DNA of 9,311 nucleotides from JAULZV01 sp964401885 (GTDB lineage Bacteria > Patescibacteriota > Minisyncoccia > Phycocordibacterales > JAACPR01). Positions 1 through 5,676 of this stretch are shown one piece after another. The translations under genes were made by a program, and so were the position numbers. Each line of letters starts with the position of its first letter. The first letter of the stretch is position 1. The stretch covers positions 1-9,311 of the forward strand of contig CAYOAC010000030.1 of NCBI GenBank assembly GCA_964401885.1, written 5' to 3'. Below the pieces are notes generated by a model, which was not told the DNA's origin, ran no database searches, and saw only the letters and a list, made by a program, of their open reading frames with translations.

Positions 1-9
1 CGTAATATC

Positions 10-28
10 CCAATAGCTTGGAAACACT
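10..28 (+). repeat. Left terminal inverted repeat of the IS
   Basis: The 19-bp core is identical to the reverse complement of 912-930. The repeat lies 28 bp upstream of the transposase ATG. Confidence 0.85.
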
Positions 29-55
29 TTTATTAAAAAGTAATATCCAAGCATT

Positions 56-934
56 ATGTATACAAATAACCCAAATATGCCCAAGGTACGTAGAGATGCC
101 GCTGAAATGGTACGAAGAGGATATGGAGTGAGAACCGTAGCACGAAGATACGGAGTCACTCCAAGTGCGGTGAGTAAATGGGTTAAGAAATCAAAGAAGA
201 TAGGTCTTCACCCCATACCAACTGAATCTTCAAGACCACACCACCATCCCAAAGAATTGAAGGAAGATGTGGTGAAGAAAATTATCAAAATCAGATTAGA
301 TACAAAACGAACGAGTGAAGTGGTTCATCAACATCTTTTAAATGAAAATATAAAAGTATCTCTGAACTCTGTCAGAAGAACAATCGATAGACACGGCTTA
401 ATGAAGAAACGCTCTCCATGGAAAAGATACCATCCTCCAGCTGATCGTCCATATACTGTTAAACCTGGCTCTTTAGTCCAGTTAGATACCATACACCTGA
501 TGACAGGACCAAAGACTCGTATCTATGTGATGACACTCATAGATGTATATTCAAGAACAACGTATGCAAAAGCGTATGAGAAGTTAAACTCTGCAACGAG
601 TGTTCGTTTCTTGATTGAAGCACAAAAGCATTTCTCTTTTAAATTTGAAATGATACAAACTGATCATGGATCGGAGTTTGGAAGTTGGTTTGTATCTCAA
701 ATCAAAAAGAATCACAGATATACCAGAATCGGAAAACCAAATGACAATGCACACATTGAGAGATTTAATCGAACACTTCAGGAGGAATGTTTGGATACAC
801 TTTCAAGAGATGTTGCAATCATAAATTGCAAACTGAAGTCTTATTTGAAATACTATAATGAAGTGAGATTGCATTTAGGAATTAATTTAAAAACACCAAT
901 GCAAGTAGCTCAGTGTTTCCAAGCTATTGGTTAG
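56..934 (+). CDS. DDE transposase, IS481-like (rve integrase core)
   Basis: This 292-aa enzyme would cut and join the ends of its own element. Residues about 11-45 form a helix-turn-helix (RRGYGVRTVARRYGVTPSAVSKW), followed by a second DNA-binding segment to about 120. An integrase catalytic core then carries the acidic triad: D144 (LVQLDTIHL), D203 (QTDHGSEF) and E235 (NAHIERFNRTLQEE). Spacing between the second Asp and the Glu is about 31 residues, slightly short of the usual 33-35. The one-ORF organisation without a programmed frameshift fits IS481 better than IS3. The start at 56 is the first ATG after the left inverted repeat; an in-frame ATG at 77 is an alternative. No frameshift or internal stop is present. 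The stop lies in the right-end repeat region. Confidence 0.9.
   Translation: MYTNNPNMPKVRRDAAEMVRRGYGVRTVARRYGVTPSAVSKWVKKSKKIGLHPIPTESSRPHHHPKELKEDVVKKIIKIRLDTKRTSEVVHQHLLNENIKVSLNSVRRTIDRHGLMKKRSPWKRYHPPADRPYTVKPGSLVQLDTIHLMTGPKTRIYVMTLIDVYSRTTYAKAYEKLNSATSVRFLIEAQKHFSFKFEMIQTDHGSEFGSWFVSQIKKNHRYTRIGKPNDNAHIERFNRTLQEECLDTLSRDVAIINCKLKSYLKYYNEVRLHLGINLKTPMQVAQCFQAIG
912..930 (-). repeat. Right terminal inverted repeat of the IS
   Basis: This is a perfect 19-bp inverted copy of 10-28. It lies inside the transposase reading frame and encodes its last residues (CFQAI), with the stop codon at 932-934 just beyond the core, so the gene's C-terminus is constrained by the repeat. Confidence 0.85.
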
Positions 935-1023
935 AATACGATAATTGCTCTCCCTCGTAGACGAATTCAGAACTTTGAGGTGGGGTGAGTTTGAGAAGGA
1001 GATAGGGAGATTAGTGTTTATAT

Positions 1024-1055
1024 AGAACAAAAACACCTCATCCGAAGACAAGGTG
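1024..1055 (-). terminator. Rho-independent terminator with UUCG loop
   Basis: Read on the minus strand, a 9-bp stem (CACCTTGTC / GATGAGGTG, with two G-U pairs) closes a UUCG tetraloop through a C-G pair, the classic ultra-stable C(UUCG)G form. It is followed by TTTTTGTT. It starts 24 nt after the stop codon of the small minus-strand gene at 1080-1273, which it most likely terminates. Confidence 0.8.
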
Positions 1056-1079
1056 CCTTTGGTGAGGTGATGGAGATAA

Positions 1080-1273
1080 TCATCCTTGGCAGGAAAGAAG
1101 TATCTCTTCAAGCTCTGACAGTCGTTTTTTGTATCCTTCTGCGATAGGGCCGAGTTTGGCGCACTGCTCAGGGTCGCTGAGAGTTCCATACGCATACTAC
1201 TAACTGCGACTCGAACCGTCATAGATTGAGCTTCATCGAGAATGGTTCCATTGATTACGATATGTGCTTCCAT
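1080..1273 (-). pseudogene. Small conserved protein gene, single-base frameshift
   Basis: From the ATG at 1273 the first 30 codons read as a well-formed protein (MEAHIVINGTILDEAQ..., ending SSMRME). The frame then drifts into a poor sequence that runs on through the terminator into the IS. Shifting frame at about 1178-1184, equivalent to restoring one missing base near a CTCTC stretch, gives a coherent charged C-terminus (LSDPEQCAKLGPIAEGYKKR..., then LSELEEILLSCQG). It stops at 1080, directly before the terminator. The repaired product would be 64 aa. The N-terminal pattern 'INGT.L.EAQ.MT.RVAV' followed by an 'EGYKKRL.E.EEIL' helix resembles, from memory, small proteins of unknown function common in Parcubacteria. 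Promoter, reading frame and terminator form a complete unit. The break is either a real inactivating deletion or a sequencing or assembly error. Confidence 0.72.
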
Positions 1274-1280
1274 AATTTAT

Positions 1281-1309
1281 ATGTTAACACATTATTATAT
1301 ATGTGTCAA
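1281..1309 (-). promoter_or_regulatory. Sigma-70-type promoter of the small minus-strand gene
   Basis: On the minus strand there is a perfect -35 TTGACA (1304-1309), a 17-nt spacer and a -10 TAACAT (1281-1286). Only 7 nt separate the -10 from the ATG at 1273, so transcription should start at or next to the start codon. Inside the promoter a 6-bp dyad, ACACAT-N8-ATGTGT (1287-1306), spans the spacer and could be an operator. Confidence 0.75.
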
Positions 1310-1315
1310 ATATTA

Positions 1316-1443
1316 GCTCCCCGACAAGGATTCGGTCACGAGTTACTAATTCGCTTCGCTCATAAGTACTCGCGATCCCGACTCGGCCATCCCAGATCCT
1401 CGTTATCACTCGGATGCAGGGACCCTAGGCCTCCGTCTTTCTC
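1316..1443 (-). other. Non-coding stretch beginning with a tRNA 3'-end-like fragment
   Basis: On the minus strand, 1316-1334 read CGAATCCTTGTCGGGGAG. This looks like the 3' half of a tRNA T-arm (CGAAT loop, CCTTG stem) followed by an acceptor strand, but the rest of the tRNA is missing. The 11-mer ACAAGGATTCG on the plus strand recurs at 1516-1526 in the split tRNA-Gln. An imperfect hairpin occupies 1339-1372 (CGAGT / ACTCG arms, loop containing TCGCTTCGCTC). The segment from about 1375 to 1443 is richer in GC than the surrounding genes, and I recognise nothing in it. An open frame crosses it but does not look like protein. Confidence 0.45.
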
Positions 1444-1523
1444 ATCCTTGCGGGAAACTAAAATAGTAAGACCCCAATGCTGTCGCATTGAGGCCTAACT
1501 ATTTTATGTTTCCCAACAAGGAT
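1444..1523. repeat. 80-nt near-perfect palindrome
   Basis: Left arm 1444-1480 and right arm 1485-1523 are reverse complements over nearly their whole length, with a few mismatches and 1-nt gaps, around a TGTC loop. The inner part is a strong CAATGC/GCATTG hairpin with flanking C/G pairs. The outer 26 nt of the right arm is the T-arm/acceptor end of the split tRNA-Gln plus the sequence just after it, so the left arm is an inverted copy of that tRNA's 3' end. Read on the minus strand, the inner 19-bp stem (one mismatch) followed by a T-rich stretch could also terminate transcription of the tRNAs. Confidence 0.8.
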
Positions 1524-1656
1524 TCGAACCTCAGTTAACGGATCCAGAAACCGTTGTCCTACTGACAAACGAGCGAGTGAAATATAAAAATTTCAATTTT
1601 TATATTTCCGAGCGAGTGCAGTCAGCAAGATATTCTTACCGCTAGACGATCGGGCC
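1509..1656 (-). pseudogene. tRNA-Gln(CUG) split by a palindromic insert in the D-arm
   Basis: On the minus strand, 1656-1636 give an acceptor strand GGCCCGA, then TC, D-stem GTCT and a D-loop beginning AGCGGTAA. The gene resumes at 1559 with GGAC (which would close the D-stem), an anticodon arm ACGGT-TTCTGGA-TCCGT (anticodon CTG, Gln, with one T-T mismatch at the loop base), a T-arm with loop TTCGAAT, acceptor TTGGGAA and discriminator A at 1509. Removing about 1560-1635 leaves a roughly 72-nt cloverleaf whose acceptor pairs at five of seven positions. The insert sits in the D-arm, unlike the anticodon-loop position of most tRNA introns. With the two terminal acceptor mismatches, a broken gene is likelier than a spliced one. 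Confidence 0.6.
1570..1618. repeat. Palindrome flanked by 10-bp direct repeats inside the split tRNA
   Basis: A perfect 14-bp inverted repeat (GAAATATAAAAATT at 1579-1592, complement at 1595-1608, 2-nt centre) is flanked by direct repeats CGAGCGAGTG at 1570-1579 and 1609-1618. Further out, CTGAC (1562-1566) and GTCAG (1621-1625) form an additional short inverted pair. This is the organisation of a tiny palindromic element with a possible target duplication, though no transposase end resembles it here. Confidence 0.7.
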
Positions 1657-1674
1657 CTTTGTCCTTAAATTTTG

Positions 1675-1745
1675 CTGCCGAGCAGGGATTCGAACCCCAG
1701 TTTTCGCTTCCAGAGAGCGACGTGCTACCACTACACCACTCGGCA
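1675..1745 (-). tRNA. tRNA-Gln, anticodon CUG
   Basis: A complete cloverleaf is visible on the minus strand: acceptor TGCCGAG/CTCGGCA (7 bp, fully paired), D-stem GTGT/GCAC, anticodon stem TCGCT/AGCGA with loop CTCTGGA (anticodon CTG, reading CAG codons), a 4-nt variable loop, T-stem TGGGG/CCCTG with loop TTCGAAT, and discriminator G. The CCA end is not encoded and would be added by nucleotidyltransferase. It is transcribed away from the GH1 gene. A TATAAG motif on the minus strand at 1763-1768 is a plausible -10. The split tRNA-Gln just downstream has the same anticodon. Confidence 0.93.
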
Positions 1746-1827
1746 ATGTAAAGCAATACTATCTTATATTGGTAATAAAATCTAGAAAATATTTTAAACA
1801 TATTAACAGTAATTCTGTGAAATGTTA

Positions 1828-1836
1828 TGTTATAAT
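1828..1836 (+). promoter_or_regulatory. Extended -10 promoter of the glycosidase operon
   Basis: TGT followed by a perfect TATAAT (1831-1836) matches the extended -10 form (TGn-TATAAT), which works without a good -35; none is visible at 16-18 bp. The hexamer ends 7 nt before the ATG at 1844. The predicted start of transcription is therefore at about the first base of the coding sequence, giving a leaderless operon mRNA. This excludes the upstream in-frame ATG at 1769 as the normal start. Confidence 0.7.
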
Positions 1837-1843
1837 TTTCTCA

Positions 1844-3022
1844 ATGAAAGAAGCTTTAAAATTTCCAGATGGTTTCCTTTGGGGAGCCGCTACATCTTCA
1901 TATCAAGTTGAGGGTGGGATAAATAATTGCGATTGGGCAGAAGCGGCTCGTTCTGGTCGTGTTGTTCCAACTGGTTCTGGAGTTGATCATTATAATCTCT
2001 ATGAAGAAGATTTTGCATTAGCACAATCTCTCGGTCACAATTGCCATCGTTTATCTATCGAATGGTCTCGTATAGAACCAGAAGAAGGTAATTTTAATCT
2101 TGAAGAAATAGAACACTATAAAAAAGTTTTACAATCAATGAATGAACATAATCTTGTTCCTTTTGTAACACTTTGGCATTTTACTTTACCGGTGTGGTTT
2201 GCTAAAAGAGGTGGTTTTAGAAGAAAAGATAATATTGGATTTTTTGTTAGGTATTGTGAATTCGTTGTCGATAATCTAAAAAGTTATTGTAAAAATTTCG
2301 CAACTATCAATGAACCTCTGGTTTATTCAAGTATGAGTTATATGTGGGGGCAATGGCCACCTTTTGAAATTTTTAAATTGGAAGTATTTTTTAAAGTAGT
2401 TAAAAATCTTTCGAAAGCTCACAATGAATTTTATAAACAAGTAAAAGAAAAACACGGAGACTCTGTAATAATTAGTATTGTTAAAAATAATATGTATATG
2501 CATGTTTCTAAAAATTCTAGATTTAACATTCTATATCATGTTATGAAAAAAATAAGTCATTGGTTCTGGAATGAATTCTTTTTGAATAAAGTAGCCAAAC
2601 ATTTAGACGCCTTAGATATAAATTATTATTTTCATACAGAGTATGGAAAAAAAGGAAAATATATTAAAAGCGATATGGGATGGGATCTTTACCCTGAAGG
2701 TTTGTATCATGTTTTAAAAGATGCATCAAAATATAAAAAAGATATTAGAGTTACTGAAGCAGGTCTTGCTGATGAAAAAGATATTTATAGAGAAAAATAT
2801 ATCAAAGACATGTTATTTTATGTACATAAAGCAATCGAAGACGGTGTTCCTGTTAAAGGATTTATGTATTGGTCTTTATTAGACAATTATGAATGGTCTC
2901 ATGGATTCAGTAAGAAATTTGGTTTGGTGGCAGTTGATTTTCAAACCAAAAAAAGAACTCCGAGACATTCTGCTTATGCTTATAAAAAAATTTGCGAGTC
3001 TAACGCATTAATTAGAGATTAG
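1844..3022 (+). CDS. GH1 family beta-glycosidase
   Basis: This 392-aa cytoplasmic enzyme should hydrolyse terminal beta-linked sugars (glucosides, galactosides or phospho-sugars; exact substrate not readable) by a retaining mechanism. It opens with the GH1 signature FPDGFLWGAATSSYQVEGG (sugar-contacting Q21). It has WH at 111-112, the acid/base Glu in TINEP (N156, E157), the nucleophile E305 in VTEAG (usually TENG), and the C-terminal YWSLLDNYEW block with E350/W351. Length is below the usual 440-480 aa, so some surface loops are short, but no catalytic element is missing. The start at 1844 is set by the GH1 N-terminus and the promoter 7 nt upstream; an extension to 1769 would add 25 residues unrelated to the family. 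There is no signal peptide. It is the first gene of an operon, with only 2 nt before the next ATG. Confidence 0.93.
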   Translation: MKEALKFPDGFLWGAATSSYQVEGGINNCDWAEAARSGRVVPTGSGVDHYNLYEEDFALAQSLGHNCHRLSIEWSRIEPEEGNFNLEEIEHYKKVLQSMNEHNLVPFVTLWHFTLPVWFAKRGGFRRKDNIGFFVRYCEFVVDNLKSYCKNFATINEPLVYSSMSYMWGQWPPFEIFKLEVFFKVVKNLSKAHNEFYKQVKEKHGDSVIISIVKNNMYMHVSKNSRFNILYHVMKKISHWFWNEFFLNKVAKHLDALDINYYFHTEYGKKGKYIKSDMGWDLYPEGLYHVLKDASKYKKDIRVTEAGLADEKDIYREKYIKDMLFYVHKAIEDGVPVKGFMYWSLLDNYEWSHGFSKKFGLVAVDFQTKKRTPRHSAYAYKKICESNALIRD

Positions 3023-3024
3023 TT

Positions 3025-3948
3025 ATGTCCTGGCTTACACTTACAATAATTGCACAATTTCTAAGTTCAATCGTTGCTATATTCGATAAATATTTGGTTA
3101 CTTCGAAAAGAGTTACAACACCTATTTTGTATGTCTTTTATACCGGAGTTCTTACTGGCTTGGGTGTAATTTTATACGTTCCTTCTATTTTTTGGGATAT
3201 TCCTTATTTGCCAAAATTTTCGAAAGTTTCTTTAATAGGAATAGATATAATTATTATTTTAATAATTGCCTCTATTATGCAACTTGTGGCTTTATGGTCT
3301 CTATTTTCTTCATTAAAAAAAAGCGATGCTTCTGATGTTGTTCCTGTTATTGGATCTTTGTCTGCAATCTTTTCTTTAATTATTGGTTTTTTATTTTTAA
3401 AAGTTAATTTACCAGCACATTTTGTTATCGGCTTTGGTCTGCTAGTTGTGGGTACTTTCTTAATATCAAAACTTCGTTTTTGCATAAAAACTTTTTCCTT
3501 TACTTTATTGGGGGGATTTGGTTTTGCTTTATATAGTATTTTATTAAAAGAAGTTTTGAATAAAACTTCTTTTGAAACAGGCTTTCTTTGGATAAGTTTA
3601 ATTACTTCTTTATTCTCTTTTTGTATTTTGTTTTTTCATCAAGTACGGAAAACGTTTCATTCTCAAAGAAAAGAAAAACATATCAAAGTTACAAGTTTGG
3701 TAATGTTGGTCAACAAAATAATTGCAGGTGTAGCTGGAGTTTTATTAATTAAAGCTATTGAAATTGGGGAAGTTTCTCTCGTTCAAGCTTTAGGAGGAAT
3801 TCAATTTATTTTTCTATTTTTATTTTCAATAATACTGGGTCCATTTACACCAATCGATTTTGGAGAAAATGTTAAAAGAAAAGATGTATATCATAAATTA
3901 GTGGCTATCAGTATAATTTTTATTGGATTTGTATTATTATTTAGATAA
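3025..3948 (+). CDS. EamA/DMT-superfamily membrane transporter
   Basis: This 307-aa inner-membrane protein has about ten hydrophobic segments in two halves, typical of the drug/metabolite transporter (EamA) fold. The first-repeat signature lies at about 93-128 (SLFSSLKKSDASDVVPVIG, then a hydrophobic helix ending in FLFLKVNLP). The equivalent of the second repeat is at about 240-275 (AIEIGEVSLVQALGG). A basic cytoplasmic loop separates the halves at about 207-222. EamA members export or import metabolites, amino acids, nucleotide sugars or lipid-linked sugars; the substrate cannot be read from sequence. The gene sits 2 nt after the GH1 stop and directly abuts the next start (TAA then ATG, no gap). 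With no visible ribosome-binding site, translation is probably coupled. The position between two glycosidases points to a sugar or glycoside substrate. Confidence 0.85.
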   Translation: MSWLTLTIIAQFLSSIVAIFDKYLVTSKRVTTPILYVFYTGVLTGLGVILYVPSIFWDIPYLPKFSKVSLIGIDIIIILIIASIMQLVALWSLFSSLKKSDASDVVPVIGSLSAIFSLIIGFLFLKVNLPAHFVIGFGLLVVGTFLISKLRFCIKTFSFTLLGGFGFALYSILLKEVLNKTSFETGFLWISLITSLFSFCILFFHQVRKTFHSQRKEKHIKVTSLVMLVNKIIAGVAGVLLIKAIEIGEVSLVQALGGIQFIFLFLFSIILGPFTPIDFGENVKRKDVYHKLVAISIIFIGFVLLFR

Positions 3949-4956
3949 ATGAAAAAATATTTTTCAAAAAAGTTAATTATTTTGTACATAATTTTAATTA
4001 TTATTTTTTCATATTTAATTTTGTCTTATTCTTCAAAGGTTCAAAACCCAGAATACGGAGTCTCATTTAATACTTTATATGCTAAAGAATTAGGATTGAA
4101 CTGGAAGGAGGTATATGACTCTTTAATTAACGATTTAAATGTTAAAAAATTTAGATTAGCTGCTCATTGGGATATGGTTGAACCTAAAGATGGTCAATAT
4201 AATTTTTCTGAACTGGATTATCAATTAAATAGAGCTGAGAAATTAAATCTAGAAGTTATTTTTGCACTTGGTAAGAGGTTGCCACGTTGGCCAGAGTGTC
4301 ATATTCCTAGTTGGGCAACAAATCTTCAAAAAGAAGAAAGCGAAGCAAAAATTTTGAGATATATAGAAACTGTAATTAATAGATATAAAAATTATAATTC
4401 AATTTCTACATGGCAAGTTGAAAATGAAGCTTTTTTGTCTGTATACGCAACATCTCATTGTTTTGATTTTGATCAAGATTTTTTATTAAAAGAAATTGAA
4501 TTAGTTAAAAAACTAGATGATAAAAAAAGACCTATACTTATAACAGATAGCGGGGAATTAAGTACTTGGAGAAAAGCATTTTCAATGGGGGATATTTTCG
4601 GAACAACAGTTTATGTTTATTCTTGGAATAAGGTGATCGGAGATTTTAGAAATCCATTTTTGCCAGGATTTTATTCTTTAAGAAGTAATATTTGGAATTT
4701 ATTTGGTGATAAAAAAGAATCTATTATTGCTGAGTTGGCTTTGGAACCTTGGTTAGATAAATTAATTGTAGATGAAAAAACGGAAATTCAAATAGAAAGA
4801 ATGAGTCCTAAGAAATTTAATACAGTAATTGAGTTTGCCAAAAATACCGGCATGAAAAAACAATATCTCTGGGGAGCTGAATGGTGGTACTATATGAAAA
4901 TTCAGGGTAATGATTGGTATTGGAATAGGGCGAAAGAATTATTTTCTGATAGGTAA
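3949..4956 (+). CDS. Membrane-anchored clan GH-A glycoside hydrolase (TIM barrel)
   Basis: The 335-aa product begins with a basic tip and a strong hydrophobic helix (residues about 8-27) that looks like an uncleaved signal anchor, leaving the enzyme outside the membrane. The rest is a compact (beta/alpha)8 barrel of clan GH-A type. FRLAAHWDMVEPKDGQYNF (68-86) matches the strand-2 'R....W..ieP..G.y.f' pattern of GH5/GH42-like enzymes. WQVENE (155-160) supplies the N-E acid/base pair (N159, E160). IIAELALEPW (259-268) supplies the strand-7 nucleophile, probably E262. WGAEWWYY (308-315) is the strand-8 aromatic platform. I cannot assign a numbered GH family with certainty; GH5-, GH39- and GH42-like are all possible. 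It abuts the transporter gene without a gap and is last in the operon. Its end overlaps the convergent kinase gene by 18 bp. Confidence 0.82.
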   Translation: MKKYFSKKLIILYIILIIIFSYLILSYSSKVQNPEYGVSFNTLYAKELGLNWKEVYDSLINDLNVKKFRLAAHWDMVEPKDGQYNFSELDYQLNRAEKLNLEVIFALGKRLPRWPECHIPSWATNLQKEESEAKILRYIETVINRYKNYNSISTWQVENEAFLSVYATSHCFDFDQDFLLKEIELVKKLDDKKRPILITDSGELSTWRKAFSMGDIFGTTVYVYSWNKVIGDFRNPFLPGFYSLRSNIWNLFGDKKESIIAELALEPWLDKLIVDEKTEIQIERMSPKKFNTVIEFAKNTGMKKQYLWGAEWWYYMKIQGNDWYWNRAKELFSDR

Positions 4957-5676
4957 TTTACAAGAGATAAGGGATCCTTTATTTTTTTCACTATATACTT
5001 TTAATTCTCCTTTGAGATATTTTTTAACAATATAACCGATAGAATACAGTCCGAACCCTTGCCCATCTTCTTTTGTTGTAAATTGTTGTTTGAATATTTG
5101 AGACAGATATTGTGTATCAAAACCTGAACCAAAATCTTTACATTCTATATAAAAATTATCTTTATCTTTTTTAAGAATTAATATTACTTTCTTTATTTTA
5201 CTATTTAAACTGGCATCTATCGCATTAGAGAGCAAATTTATTATTATTTGATATATGTGCAGTGCGTGAACTCTACTTTTTATTTGATTAAATTCAATAA
5301 ATTGAATCTGAACCCCGTTTTGAATAGCTTTATAATTAGAGAGCTTTATTGCTTTCTGAATTTCATGATTTATATTAATTAGATTTTCAACATCATATTT
5401 GGAAATAAAGTCTTTCATTATTAAAACAAACTCTTTTATTTGATTGGTTGAGTTTTCAATTATTGGTTGTATATCTTTAATGTTATTTTCTTTTATTAAA
5501 TTACTACTTAGACTTAAAGAGGTTATGGGTGTTAATACATCATGTATTATTGAAGCAGATAATTTTCCTATCATTGCATAATTGTTTTCAGCAAAATTAA
5601 ATGCTGGTTTTCTTTTTAAAAAAAGAGAAATATTTTTAATATTTCTCATGATTTCTTTTGATTTTAAAAAGTTCAT
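4939..5676 (-). CDS. Soluble sensor histidine kinase
   Basis: This 245-aa protein has a phosphoacceptor helix with the H-box around H45 (ASIIHDVLTPITSLSLS). It then has a HATPase_c domain with N-box NLLSNAIDA (148-156), G1 box DFGSGF (181-186), an F-box-like IFKQQFTTKEDG, and G2 box GQGFGL (205-210). It should autophosphorylate and pass the phosphate to the response regulator encoded just upstream. No transmembrane segment or recognisable PAS/GAF/HAMP domain is present; the 30-40 residues before the H-box are too short for a normal sensor. The input must therefore come from a partner protein or the cytoplasm. Its ATG overlaps the regulator's stop (TAATG), which implies coupled translation. 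Its last 18 bp overlap the convergent hydrolase gene. Confidence 0.9.
   Translation of the reverse strand: MNFLKSKEIMRNIKNISLFLKRKPAFNFAENNYAMIGKLSASIIHDVLTPITSLSLSSNLIKENNIKDIQPIIENSTNQIKEFVLIMKDFISKYDVENLININHEIQKAIKLSNYKAIQNGVQIQFIEFNQIKSRVHALHIYQIIINLLSNAIDASLNSKIKKVILILKKDKDNFYIECKDFGSGFDTQYLSQIFKQQFTTKEDGQGFGLYSIGYIVKKYLKGELKVYSEKNKGSLISCKLPIRK

Larger units (their letters stand above)
1..940 (+). mobile_element. IS481-like insertion sequence, near-complete
   Basis: A single transposase gene is bracketed by terminal inverted repeats. The left repeat has the core CCAATAGCTTGGAAACACT at 10-28, and its exact reverse complement lies at 912-930. The match continues weakly outward (CGTA at 1-4, TACG at 937-940). 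Because the window begins at the left repeat, the true outer edge and any target-site duplication on that side cannot be read. A 9-bp direct repeat, GTAATATCC, occurs at 2-10 and again at 40-48 and may be an extra transposase-binding site. The intact reading frame and matching ends suggest a recent, possibly still active copy. Confidence 0.85.

Noticed and set aside
887..1273. A 128-aa minus-strand open frame read as one protein
   Set aside because: Only its first 30 codons look coding. After that it runs out of frame with a better continuation, through a rho-independent terminator and into the IS end. It is annotated instead as a frameshifted gene ending at 1080.
1226..1498. A 90-aa plus-strand open frame
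   Set aside because: It overlaps the promoter of the minus-strand gene, a tRNA-like fragment and the palindrome. Its residues (RQGFGH..., many Arg/Ser/Pro) are what tRNA-like DNA gives when translated in reverse.
1769..1843. N-terminal extension of the GH1 gene
   Set aside because: The 25 extra residues do not belong to the family, and a perfect extended -10 lies inside this stretch.
3204..3485. Minus-strand open frame inside the EamA gene
   Set aside because: It is antisense to a well-conserved membrane protein and has no features of its own.
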